From positions 1 to 11,003 of the forward strand of contig JAFYGL010000678.1 of NCBI GenBank assembly GCA_017543165.1: DNA of 11,003 nt, in the 5' to 3' direction. The notes under the pieces were generated by a model. That model had not been told where the DNA came from. It did no database searches and saw nothing but the letters and a program-made list of their open reading frames with translations. This document shows, piece after piece, positions 1-6,873 of this stretch. The translations under genes were made by a program, and so were the position numbers. The DNA comes from Victivallales bacterium. Lineage in GTDB: Bacteria; Verrucomicrobiota; Lentisphaeria; Oligosphaerales; Oligosphaeraceae. Each line of letters begins with the position of its first letter. Position 1 is the first letter of the stretch.

Positions 1-2
1 AG

Positions 3-641
3 AAATACAAGACACTGGTGTTTCTGAATGCCATTAGCCTGGACAAGGCGGAAAGGGAACAACTCGTCAGGGCCGCCAGGAGCAGCGGAAGCACGGCTGT
101 CTGGATATATGCGCCTGGCCTGGTTTCGGAGAAGGGCTGCTCCAGGAAGGCAATGCTTGAGCTGACTGGCATGGCACTGGATTTCAGTACGGATAAACTG
201 CCAATGGCAATGAACATGCTGGATGGCCCGACGCTTGGCAATCCAAAGCTAATGGAGGCACCGCGTGTGTTTGTGACTGACAAGGATAGCGTGGCATTGG
301 CCAAATATTCCAATTCGTCCGTGGCAATGGCTAAGAAGCATCTTGCTGACAAGTCCACAGCCATATTCAGCGGTGTTCCAATCACGGATGCGCAGATGTG
401 GGCGTTAATTTTCAAAGAGGCAGGATGCAAGGCCATAAGCAAGCCTGGCGTGTTTGTGAAGTACCACCGGCCTTATCTGCTGGTGCATGTGGGCAAGGCT
501 GGAACATACGGCATTTCGTTGCCAGGCAATATGTCCAAGGCGGAAAGTGTGCTTGAAAAACAAAAAATTGCAGTCAAGGATGGGTGTATAAACCTGCAGT
601 CCCAGGATTGCAAGACCTGGCTGATAAAGCTTGGCAAATAA
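3..641 (+). CDS. C-terminal part of a large protein, probably glycoside-hydrolase-like (5' end outside the window)
   Basis: The frame is open to the left edge (it reads K-Y-K-T-L-V-F-L-N before the first in-window GTG at 18), so this is the 3' end of a longer gene and the GTG is not a real start. What is visible is an alpha/beta domain: LVFLNAISLDKAER, then TAVWIYAPG and MLELTGM at about residues 28-53 counted from the GTG, then a region with ITDAQMWALIFKEAGC at about 124-139, and a short beta-rich tail (VFVKYHRPYLLVHVGKAGTYGISLPG). The pattern 'FLNA...AVWIYAPG...ELTGM...LR-like helix...AG...' resembles the trimerisation/GATase-like and C-terminal beta domains of large GH42-type proteins common in Lentisphaerota and relatives. 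The catalytic domain would lie upstream and is not seen, so function is inferred only from the tail. The gene ends in TAA and is followed 12 nt later by a strong terminator. Confidence 0.6.
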   Translation, partial: KYKTLVFLNAISLDKAEREQLVRAARSSGSTAVWIYAPGLVSEKGCSRKAMLELTGMALDFSTDKLPMAMNMLDGPTLGNPKLMEAPRVFVTDKDSVALAKYSNSSVAMAKKHLADKSTAIFSGVPITDAQMWALIFKEAGCKAISKPGVFVKYHRPYLLVHVGKAGTYGISLPGNMSKAESVLEKQKIAVKDGCINLQSQDCKTWLIKLGK

Positions 642-653
642 GAATAACTGAGG

Positions 654-690
654 CGGTCCTGCGGTGTTATATCGCAGGACCGTATTTTTT
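654..690 (+). terminator. Rho-independent terminator
   Basis: Perfect 10-bp stem, CGGTCCTGCG (654-663) with CGCAGGACCG (673-682), a 9-nt loop and then TATTTTTT (683-690). It begins 12 nt after the stop of the upstream plus-strand gene. It also sits just beyond the stop of the converging sirtuin gene; on the minus strand the stem is followed by a looser T-rich stretch (TTATTCTTATTT), so it may act in both directions. Confidence 0.9.
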
Positions 691-1435
691 ACAGCAGTTT
701 CAGGGTTTCCGTCATGACCTCGCCGATGGAGGCGTTGAACACCAGGGTTGCCTCGCCATCCATGCTGGTGGCGCTCTTGTTGATGATGACCAGGGGCACA
801 TTGGACATTCTGTGGGAGGGCAGGGCGGCTGCTGGATACACCACCAGCGAGGTGCCCAGCACTATCGCCAAGTCGCATTTCCTGAATGCCTGCAAGGCAG
901 ATACGTATGCCTCCTCTGGCAGCATTTCGCCGTAGAATGTGATGTCTGGCTTGAAGATGCCGCCGCACTTGCATTGAAGAGTCTTGCCCTGCTTGAATTC
1001 ATCCAGATGCACAGAGGCGGTATCCTGAATCCCGCATTTCTGGCAGGTCAACGAGGACATGGTGCCATGCACTTCATACACTTTCTTTGAACCTGCCTTC
1101 TGGTGCAGGCCGTCTATGTTCTGCGTGGCGATGCTGATGTTCTTGCCGAACTTTTCCTCCAGTTCGTGCAATGCCAGATGGCCTGCGTTGGGCTGCGCCT
1201 CCACAATGGAACTGTACAGCGGCCCTATCACCTTGTAGAAGTTTTCAGGCTCCTGGTTGAAGCGGTCTATGTCGAAGACCTCCTCTGATGTCATTGTGTT
1301 GTAAAGCCCGTTGGAGGAACGGTAGTCGGGTATTCCGCTTTCGGTGGACATGCCAGCGCCCGTCAGGCAGGCTATTCTCTTTGATTTCTTCAATAATTCC
1401 GCGAATTGCTGCAGTTGTTCTTGTGTGTATGACAT
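689..1435 (-). CDS. cobB: Sirtuin, NAD-dependent protein deacylase (Sir2 family)
   Basis: 248 residues, normal length for a bacterial sirtuin. It is expected to remove acetyl or other acyl groups from lysines in the cytoplasm, consuming NAD+ and releasing nicotinamide and O-acyl-ADP-ribose. Signatures: GAGMSTESGIPDYRS at 26-40 (NAD binding), TQNIDGLHQKAG at 104-115, catalytic His123 in E-V-H-G, a structural zinc site C131-x2-C134...C155-x-C157, PDITFYGE at 163-170, and GTSLVVYPA near residue 194. The Tyr/Arg pair typical of desuccinylating class III sirtuins (CobB/SIRT5 type) was not evident; the GIPDYRSSNGLY stretch is closer to class II/U enzymes. The ATG at 1435 is preceded by a weak AAGGA 9 nt upstream. 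It is the last gene of the minus-strand run, 65 nt after the oxidoreductase. The symbol is generic for bacterial sirtuins; substrates cannot be told. Confidence 0.93.
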   Translation of the reverse strand: MSYTQEQLQQFAELLKKSKRIACLTGAGMSTESGIPDYRSSNGLYNTMTSEEVFDIDRFNQEPENFYKVIGPLYSSIVEAQPNAGHLALHELEEKFGKNISIATQNIDGLHQKAGSKKVYEVHGTMSSLTCQKCGIQDTASVHLDEFKQGKTLQCKCGGIFKPDITFYGEMLPEEAYVSALQAFRKCDLAIVLGTSLVVYPAAALPSHRMSNVPLVIINKSATSMDGEATLVFNASIGEVMTETLKLL

Positions 1436-1475
1436 TGTGGTTTTCCTTTTGTTTGTATGCGGGCTCCGATTTTAA

Positions 1476-1500
1476 TGTGGGCGCCGAGGCGGCGTCCACA
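1476..1500 (-). other. Intergenic hairpin between the oxidoreductase and the sirtuin
   Basis: Directly after the oxidoreductase stop codon (TAG, 1503-1501) the RNA would read TGTGG-A-CGCCG-CCT-CGGCG-C-CCACA. That is two 5-bp stem blocks separated by a single A/C mismatch and closed by a 3-nt loop. On the minus strand it is followed by TTAAAAT rather than a clean U tract, so a leaky terminator, a 3'-end stabiliser or a processing site are all possible. The hairpin fills 25 of the 65 intergenic bases and could lower sirtuin expression relative to upstream genes. Structure seen; role inferred. Confidence 0.55.
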
Positions 1501-2475
1501 CTATAGTTTTGCCATCAGCTTAAGGGTTTCCAGTGCGTCTGCGCCTGAACAGTCGAATGGCATTTTGCCGTCTGCGATGTACTTTGCGAAAGCGTTCATC
1601 TCCGCAGTGTGCATAGGTGTGTTGTCCTCCCAGTCCAGTGGCTTTTCGCCGTCCTTTGTGCAGAGGCGCATGCTGGCATGGTCCGTATAGATTGTGGCGT
1701 CGTCGAACACGGCTGTATAGTCGCAGTGGAATGGCACGGAGGAGGGCAGTATGAAGCCGCCGTCTATGTGCACGATGAGGCCTGACGCGTAGCGCCAGGT
1801 GGTGTCCACCAGCATCTTGCCGTACTTTTCCGCTATGTATGGCGCGTTGCAGATTTCGTCAGGCATTCCAGCGAGCGCCCGTGCGCAGTCGATGTCGTGA
1901 ATCACCAGGTCGTACAGTGCGCCGCCAGATTTTGAGGCGGTGACTGGATCGTTCCAGCAGCCCCAGCTGGGGACGCCAGGGTATCTGGTCATGTGGAGGA
2001 ATTGCAGTTTTCCATATTGCCCTGACTTGTAGATCTGCTTCAACACAAGGAAATACGGTGAGAACCTGACGCAGTGCCCCACCATCAGCACCAGATTTCT
2101 TTCCTTCGCCATGTTTACCAGTTCCTGGCAGCATTCCTCCTCAAGGCAGATTGGCTTTTCCGTGAAGACATGGCAACCCGCCTTGAGGGCGGTCTGGCAC
2201 ATTTCAAAGTGGAAGCGCGTAGGCGTGGCGATGACGACAGCCTCTGGCTGCAGCAGCATGATGGCCTCCTGCAGATTGTTGCTGTAGGGGATGTCCTTTA
2301 TCATGTTCCAGGTGACACGCTCCACATTCAGGTTGCCGCTGCGGGACTTGAGCAGTTCGACAGGCGGCGTTGCATCCACGATGCCGCACAATTCCAGTTC
2401 TGGGTTCAGCAGGATGTTGTATGCGTGGACCTGCCCCATGAAACCGAAACCAGCCAATAAAACGCGTTTCGCCAT
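1501..2475 (-). CDS. Gfo/Idh/MocA-family NAD(P)-dependent oxidoreductase
   Basis: 324 residues from the ATG at 2475. The N-terminal Rossmann fold starts at once with KRVLLAGFGFMG (3-14), the nucleotide-binding glycine motif. Further family marks are VIATPTRFH (81-89), EKP (106-108, Lys107 being the usual catalytic/cofactor lysine), GHCVRFSP (133-140) and GGALYDLVIHDID (184-196), with His193 the expected catalytic histidine. The C-terminal half is the alpha/beta substrate domain. Family members oxidise or reduce sugars, inositols or similar polyols; the substrate cannot be read here. A longer frame reaches 2517, but it would overlap recO, whereas the ATG at 2475 has an excellent GGAGGTGA (2488-2481) 5 nt upstream. 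It lies 23 nt after the recO stop and is probably co-transcribed. Confidence 0.9.
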   Translation of the reverse strand: MAKRVLLAGFGFMGQVHAYNILLNPELELCGIVDATPPVELLKSRSGNLNVERVTWNMIKDIPYSNNLQEAIMLLQPEAVVIATPTRFHFEMCQTALKAGCHVFTEKPICLEEECCQELVNMAKERNLVLMVGHCVRFSPYFLVLKQIYKSGQYGKLQFLHMTRYPGVPSWGCWNDPVTASKSGGALYDLVIHDIDCARALAGMPDEICNAPYIAEKYGKMLVDTTWRYASGLIVHIDGGFILPSSVPFHCDYTAVFDDATIYTDHASMRLCTKDGEKPLDWEDNTPMHTAEMNAFAKYIADGKMPFDCSGADALETLKLMAKL

Positions 2476-2480
2476 TGTAA

Positions 2481-2488
2481 TCACCTCC
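2481..2488 (-). promoter_or_regulatory. Strong Shine-Dalgarno site deciding the oxidoreductase start
   Basis: The minus strand reads GGAGGTGA, matching the anti-Shine-Dalgarno sequence over its full length, 5 nt before the ATG at 2475. It lies between the recO stop and this ATG and is the best ribosome binding site in the operon. Confidence 0.85.
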
Positions 2489-2498
2489 GTTGATAATC

Positions 2499-3122
2499 TC
2501 AATTTGGCAGGCGGCATTCATTCGCCAGCAAAATGCCCTGCACCCATTGGAATTGCGATTGCCAGCATTCATCTGACAGCACTGGCGCTGGCAGGCCAGC
2601 CGCCATTTCCAGAAGTTGCCTGCATTGGGCGGCGGCTTCTGGCTTCTGCATTACCGAGGACAGCCATCCCTCCTCGAACACGAATGCCAGGCACGCCCCC
2701 GTAAGCACCGCATCTGGCAGCATTTCCGCATTTGCCAGGCGCCTGAACGCCACTGTCAGCGCGTTGTGGAAATGGGGATGCCCCAGCATGGGCATGATAT
2801 TCAGCAGCGAAAAACTGGCAAGCCAATTCGCCGCATGGAAATTTGCATAGTCGTTGGCTATGCCGCTGAAATCCTCCAGCACCTCCTGGATTTCCTGGAC
2901 ATACGCAAGCTCGCCGCCCCCCTGCCGAAATGTCAGCTTCAGCAGGCGGAATGGCTCCAGTTCTGGAAAGGCACGCTTGATGCCACCTGCACCGCCCCGT
3001 GCAAGCAAGCCCAATCTGCCGTATTCAGGGGATATGCCATTGTATATCATGGCATGCTCCGAATACGGCACCTTGCGCAGCACAAGCAGTTCCGTCTCCA
3101 ATATGGTATTGCGGCTTTCCAT
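2499..3122 (-). CDS. recO: DNA repair protein RecO (short form)
   Basis: RecO loads RecA onto SSB-coated single-stranded DNA in the RecFOR recombination-repair pathway and promotes strand annealing. The N-terminal OB-fold signature is clear: LETELLVLRKVPYSEHAMI (residues 8-26), then SPEYGRLGLLARGGAGG (31-47), matching the usual 'T-x-A-I-V-L-R...Y-x-E...EYGRL-x-x-x-A-R-G' pattern, and the beta-rich FRLLKLTF at 58-65. The rest is helical. At 207 residues it is shorter than the usual ~240, and the Cys4 zinc-binding segment seen in many RecO proteins is missing: only three scattered cysteines (C144, C167, C186) remain before a short tail C203. The ATG at 3122 has no obvious Shine-Dalgarno; the transcript just upstream is one arm of a large inverted repeat. 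It is followed 23 nt later by the oxidoreductase. Confidence 0.8.
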   Translation of the reverse strand: MESRNTILETELLVLRKVPYSEHAMIYNGISPEYGRLGLLARGGAGGIKRAFPELEPFRLLKLTFRQGGGELAYVQEIQEVLEDFSGIANDYANFHAANWLASFSLLNIMPMLGHPHFHNALTVAFRRLANAEMLPDAVLTGACLAFVFEEGWLSSVMQKPEAAAQCRQLLEMAAGLPAPVLSDECWQSQFQWVQGILLANECRLPN

Positions 3123-3130
3123 GTTTTTCT

Positions 3131-3195
3131 ATCCACAGATTCCCACAGATTAACACTGATTGATAATCTGTGATAATCTGTGGGAATCTGTGGAT
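3131..3195. repeat. Perfect 22-bp inverted repeat built of ~10-bp CACAGATT units
   Basis: The left arm 3131-3152 and right arm 3174-3195 are exact reverse complements over 22 bp, separated by 21 bp. The whole element reads as a run of degenerate 10-bp units: CCCACAGATT, AACACTGATT, then inverted AATCTGTGAT and AATCTGTGGG. It fills nearly all of the 72-bp rluB-recO gap, and its right end shares a base with the rluB TGA stop. It resembles the palindromic ATCTGTG-type intergenic repeats scattered through various bacterial genomes. In RNA it would form a very stable hairpin within the polycistronic message. Confidence 0.88.
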
Positions 3196-3947
3196 CAATT
3201 TTCAGCAAGTGCCTTGAGGGAGGCCACCTCCTCGTCGGACAGTTTGCGCCATTCGCCGCTGGGGAGTTCGCCCAGTTTTAGCGTCCCAAGCGCGACGCGG
3301 GCCAGCCTCACCACCTTCAGCCCGCAGGCGGCACACAGGCGGCGCACCTCACGCTTCTTGCCTTCCGTCAATGTCAGTTCCAGCAGAAGGTGCTCGCCTT
3401 CACGACGGCGTATGCGGACGGATTTCGCCCGCAGCATGTCCCCTTCGTCTTCCACGCCCTCCAGCATGGCCTTGCTGGCCTCTTTGGAGAAAGTGCCGAG
3501 GCAATCGGCCACATACAGTTTTTCCACCTGGTTTGAGGGGTGGGTAAGCGCCTGGATGAGTTCGCCGTCATTGGTGAAGAGCAGCAGCCCCTCCGTGTCC
3601 CTGTCCAGGCGTCCCACATAGCGTAGTTTTCTGAGATTGTCTGGCAGCAGTTCATACACCAGTCTTTTTGCGTGAGTGTCCTCGCTGGTGCAGGTATATC
3701 CTGCGGGCTTGTTCAGCAGGATGTATGTTGCCGCGTCCAAGGTCAGTTTCTGCCCGTCGAAGCAGATCTTGTCCACTCCAGCGGTCACCAGGCAAACAGG
3801 CGTGGTCACTGTCTCTCCGTTTACAGTCACATGCCCTTCCGCAATGAGTTCCTCGCTGCGGCGGCGGGAGGCAAGCCCCGCGTTGGACATGTATTTCGCA
3901 AGCCTCATCGGCCCCTTGTCTTGATTTTCTTCTTTTTTCCTAAACAT
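3195..3947 (-). CDS. rluB: 23S/16S rRNA pseudouridine synthase, RsuA/RluB/E/F family
   Basis: 250 residues; isomerises specific uridines in rRNA to pseudouridine. An N-terminal S4 RNA-binding domain (about 14-62: MRLAKYMSNAGLASRRRSEE, VTVNGE) is followed by the catalytic domain with YILLNKPAGYTCT (75-87) and the family motif GRLDRDTEGLLLFTNDGEL (112-130), in which Asp115 is the catalytic nucleophile. C-terminal motifs LTEGKKREVRRLCAACGL (193-210) and LARVALGTLKLGELP (215-229) are typical of RsuA/RluB. RluB is the likeliest member by overall form, but RsuA, RluE and RluF cannot be separated by eye. Its ATG is only 2 nt after the stop of the receiver gene, so translation is probably coupled; no strong ribosome binding site is seen. 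The stop abuts the 22-bp inverted repeat. Confidence 0.9.
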   Translation of the reverse strand: MFRKKEENQDKGPMRLAKYMSNAGLASRRRSEELIAEGHVTVNGETVTTPVCLVTAGVDKICFDGQKLTLDAATYILLNKPAGYTCTSEDTHAKRLVYELLPDNLRKLRYVGRLDRDTEGLLLFTNDGELIQALTHPSNQVEKLYVADCLGTFSKEASKAMLEGVEDEGDMLRAKSVRIRRREGEHLLLELTLTEGKKREVRRLCAACGLKVVRLARVALGTLKLGELPSGEWRKLSDEEVASLKALAEN

Positions 3948-3949
3948 CG

Positions 3950-5038
3950 TTATATTCTGTGTTCCTTGTCCAGAATGTTGCGTATTTTCTGCGCCAGGCT
4001 GTTGAGCGAGTATGGCTTGCGCATGAATCCCATGGCGCCCGAGGCGAGAAGGTCCTGTACATCCGCTTCGTCCACATAGCCGGACATGAGCAAAACGCGC
4101 ACATTTTCGTCTGCCTCTTTCAGTAGCGGGAATGCCTCCCGCGCATTCATCACGGGCATCATCATGTCCATAAGCACCAGGTCGATTTCACCTGAATTGG
4201 ACTTGTATATCTCCACTGCCTCCTTGCCGTCGTTGGCAAGCAGCACGTGGTAGCCCAGACCGCACAGCATGCCCTGCACCACGTCCCAGATCATGTCCTC
4301 GTCATCCACCAGCAGTATGGTTTCGCGCCGTCCATTTACGTCTCGCGCCTCGACGCCTGTATCGGCGCTGCTTTCCGCCAGCGGAAACAGCAGCATGGCG
4401 CCATTGGACACGCCATCCTTGTGCAGGCAGAATTCGCCGCCGTGCACCGCAGCCATGCCAGACCAGCGCAGCAGGCTGCTGTCCATATCGGCAGTGCCAA
4501 GACAATAGTCTGTGCACTGGCGATAGTCCTTTAGTTCAAAAGGCACATCCTTTCTCTCCAGGCAAATCACCGTGAAGTTGCCAGCCTTGAGTTCTGAGCG
4601 CAAGGATGAAATCTCATCGGCGCTTATTTCCACGTCGCAGGTGCGTATTGTAACGTCACCGTAAGGCGACATTGCTTTCACCAGCTGAAGCAGGTATCTT
4701 TGCAGCAAATGCACATTGGCATTGATGAAGGCGGTGGAACCTTTGTCCACGGAGACGGAATGCTCGCCTTTCCAGCTGCCTGCGACGCCATCAACTATGG
4801 GTGACAGCATAAGGGATTCCATTTCCGCGTGTTTGGAAATGGCCTCCAGGCAGTCCATGCCGCTTTCCATCATCACGCTCAATATGTCCCCCGCCTTGTA
4901 GAGGAATTCCAGGGCGGATTGGCGCCCCTGCCATTCATCCTCCAGCAGGTCATTGTATGCAGATACCTTCCTGCCTCCAATGCGCAGCATCGACATGATT
5001 CCCGCCGCCTGCATCAGTATGTCTTCATTGTTGCTCAT
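3950..5038 (-). CDS. Degenerate histidine-kinase-like domain fused to a response-regulator receiver domain
   Basis: 362 residues from the ATG at 5038 (M-S-N-N-E-D). The frame opens further to 5113, but that would overlap the SPFH B gene, which ends at 5065. The C-terminal half (about 239-358) is a textbook receiver: ETILLVDDED (acidic pocket D245, D246), LVLMDMMMP (phospho-acceptor D291), LLMSGY (switch Ser319) and MRKPY (Lys341). The N-terminal half (1-225) has the layout of a hybrid kinase core: a helical segment where a DHp would be (no AHDFNN-type histidine box), LLQLVKAMSPYGDVTIRT (116-133) where an ATPase N box would be, then VHGGEFCLHKDG and GAMLLFPLAE (198-222), matching the 'hGG...G...F.lyLP' end of an HATPase domain. 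The phosphorylated histidine, N-box asparagine and DxGxG/GxGxG glycines are absent, so it looks like a pseudokinase. Receiver certain; pseudokinase reading inferred. No DNA-binding domain. Starts 26 nt after SPFH B and is probably co-transcribed. Confidence 0.8.
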   Translation of the reverse strand: MSNNEDILMQAAGIMSMLRIGGRKVSAYNDLLEDEWQGRQSALEFLYKAGDILSVMMESGMDCLEAISKHAEMESLMLSPIVDGVAGSWKGEHSVSVDKGSTAFINANVHLLQRYLLQLVKAMSPYGDVTIRTCDVEISADEISSLRSELKAGNFTVICLERKDVPFELKDYRQCTDYCLGTADMDSSLLRWSGMAAVHGGEFCLHKDGVSNGAMLLFPLAESSADTGVEARDVNGRRETILLVDDEDMIWDVVQGMLCGLGYHVLLANDGKEAVEIYKSNSGEIDLVLMDMMMPVMNAREAFPLLKEADENVRVLLMSGYVDEADVQDLLASGAMGFMRKPYSLNSLAQKIRNILDKEHRI

Positions 5039-5064
5039 GGTTTTGTCAACTCGTTTTTTTGAAA

Positions 5065-6873
5065 TCACTTTTTTGCGGGGAGTGCAATTGCCGCCTTGTC
5101 CAGATTTGTCCAAAGCGTGCCGTCACCAGCGTAGATGATGCGGGTTTCGACTCTGGGATTGAGTGCCTCTGCGGCGCGGAGACGCGCCAGAATGGCACCA
5201 CCGCCAAGAGCCTTTGCCAGCATTCCTTCACCCAGCGCGCCTTCATTGGCGGCCAGGAATTTCACTTTGACTTCTGTTTCGCCTTTGAGGCTGGCGGTCT
5301 TGGCCTTGAATTCCGCTTGCTTGACGCCGATTTCAGCCACTTTGAGGGCTGCCTCCGCGCCGATGGTGTCAACCTCCTGCCTGCATTGCGCGGCTGTGGT
5401 CGCCACCAGTTTTTCGGTTTCCTGCATGACTTCCCTGCGCCTCTGCTCGATGAGCTCGGTTTCGGTGTTGAGTTCACCCAGTTTCTTGGCGGTTTCCTGC
5501 ATGGCCACGTTGGTCATGTCCTGCTCCCGTGCCAGGCTGATGGCGCGGATGGGCTGCAATATTTCCATGGGTATTTCCACGGAGCGGATGATTGCGTTGT
5601 GCACGATGATGTTCTTTGCCGCCAGTGTCTTCTCCAGTTCGGTGCGCAGGTCCTTCTGGAATGTCTCCCTGGCCTCGCCCATGATGAAGTCCCTTGCGCC
5701 ATAGCTGGAACCCTTAAGGCGCGATACAGACAGCACCTGCGGCAGTATGATTTTCTCCACTACCTGGGGCAGGTCGCCGTAGAGCAGGTATATGCGGGCG
5801 ATATGCTCGGGCAGCAGTTCGAATTCCACCGTCATTTCCAAGGACACCTTGAAGCCGTCCCTGGAGGGGAATTCCACCACTTTGCTCAAGCCGAAAATCT
5901 GCGCGTCCGTGCTGATCTGCTGTGGTTGCGGGGCACTCGGCTTAATTTGGGCTGCGTTTCTGCGGGGCTTTGCTTCCGCCATTGCGCCATCCGCCATGAA
6001 ATCGGCTTTTGCCTTTTTGGGCATTTCCCTCATCTTCTTCTCGAACACGTTCTTCACTGAGGGCATGGACATCTGGTTCTGCTTGCGCAACTCCTGCTGG
6101 AACTGCAATGTGTTGGATTCCAGTTCCTCCAATGCCACATTGATGGAGGCCTGCCTGGACTTGCTGTTGAACAGGCTGGCGCCCTTTGCGCTGGAGGTCA
6201 TGGACACCTGGTTCATGCCAATCTCTATGACGTTCACCTGGTATGCGTAGCGGTTGATGTAGTAGAGGCCTGGCTGCAGAATGTCCCTCAGCACGCCTTT
6301 TTCGCCAAGGCTTGCGAACTGGCCCTTTTCTGGCAGTTTGCCTGTCTGGCTTGTGACAACGCCAACATAGCCAGCGGGAATGTTGATTGCATCGGTTATC
6401 TCCACTGTGTAGCCTTCTGGATTGAGGCGATATACGCCTGGCCCCAGCACATCCCGCCATACGCCTTTGCTGTCTTTGCTGGTGGCGATGATTTCTCCTT
6501 GTGGAAGTTCCTTCCCTACCTTGGATGTGACTATTCCCACCTTGCCCAGCGGTATGCTGATTGCGCGGACGACACGCACGTCATAGCGCAGCGGATTGAA
6601 GAAATAGCGTCCTTCCGCCAGCACATCCTTCCATATACCTTTTTCGCCTTTTTCCACCAAGATGGTGCCAGGCGCTGGTATCTTGCCGCTTTTGGCCGTG
6701 ACGATAGCCATTTGCCCTTCAGGAACATATACCCTGAATGTATTCCAGAACCATCTTACTACCAGGCTGCCGAAGAAAAGCGCCACTATGAAAATCATGC
6801 ATCCAATCTGGAATTTGCTGATTGCTTTCTTGCCCTTGCTGGAGGCGTTTGTATTGCTGTAGTCGTTGCTCAT
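5065..6873 (-). CDS. SPFH/Band 7 (flotillin/HflK-like) membrane protein B with three tandem N-terminal modules
   Basis: 602 residues. Order: cytoplasmic Ser/Asn/Lys-rich start (1-20), one membrane span (about 21-44), three tandem modules of ~57 residues (about 50-108, 109-166, 167-220), an inserted Lys/Ala/Pro/Gln-rich, partly helical stretch (about 225-322), an SPFH/prohibitin core (about 323-450: VVEFPSRDGFKVSLEMTVEFEL, then GEARETFQKDLRTELEK), a long charged coiled coil (about 445-545) and a tail with LGGGAILARLRAAEALNP. Each module follows G-x-V-G-I-V-T-x-x-x-G-K, K-G-V-x-x-D-[VI]-L-x-x-G-x-Y-x-x-N-x-x-x-Y-x-V. SPFH proteins form large membrane-bound rings or cages that organise lipids and control proteases (HflK/HflC with FtsH, flotillins); here the function is inferred only. 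Its ATG overlaps the stop of SPFH A (ATGA), so translation is coupled and a heteromer is likely. The 98-residue insert distinguishes B from A. Confidence 0.88.
   Translation of the reverse strand: MSNDYSNTNASSKGKKAISKFQIGCMIFIVALFFGSLVVRWFWNTFRVYVPEGQMAIVTAKSGKIPAPGTILVEKGEKGIWKDVLAEGRYFFNPLRYDVRVVRAISIPLGKVGIVTSKVGKELPQGEIIATSKDSKGVWRDVLGPGVYRLNPEGYTVEITDAINIPAGYVGVVTSQTGKLPEKGQFASLGEKGVLRDILQPGLYYINRYAYQVNVIEIGMNQVSMTSSAKGASLFNSKSRQASINVALEELESNTLQFQQELRKQNQMSMPSVKNVFEKKMREMPKKAKADFMADGAMAEAKPRRNAAQIKPSAPQPQQISTDAQIFGLSKVVEFPSRDGFKVSLEMTVEFELLPEHIARIYLLYGDLPQVVEKIILPQVLSVSRLKGSSYGARDFIMGEARETFQKDLRTELEKTLAAKNIIVHNAIIRSVEIPMEILQPIRAISLAREQDMTNVAMQETAKKLGELNTETELIEQRRREVMQETEKLVATTAAQCRQEVDTIGAEAALKVAEIGVKQAEFKAKTASLKGETEVKVKFLAANEGALGEGMLAKALGGGAILARLRAAEALNPRVETRIIYAGDGTLWTNLDKAAIALPAKK

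Noticed and set aside
2476..2517. Longer oxidoreductase starting at 2517
   Set aside because: It would overlap recO and place 14 extra residues before the Rossmann strand; the GGAGGTGA at 2488-2481 clearly serves the ATG at 2475.
3129..3200. DnaA-box cluster / replication origin
   Set aside because: CTATCCACA and TGATCCACA each differ by one base from TTATCCACA, but they arise from the ATCCACAG repeat units at the element's ends. There is no dnaA, dnaN or AT-rich unwinding region nearby.
5039..5113. Longer receiver protein starting at 5113
   Set aside because: It would overlap the end of SPFH B with a basic, unrelated leader. The ATG at 5038 gives a clean 26-nt spacing, although its ribosome binding site is weak.
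5059..6060. 333-residue open frame on the plus strand inside SPFH B
   Set aside because: It is fully antisense to a well-supported gene, has Phe/His/Leu/Gly-rich composition typical of mirror frames, and has no ribosome binding site or recognisable domain.
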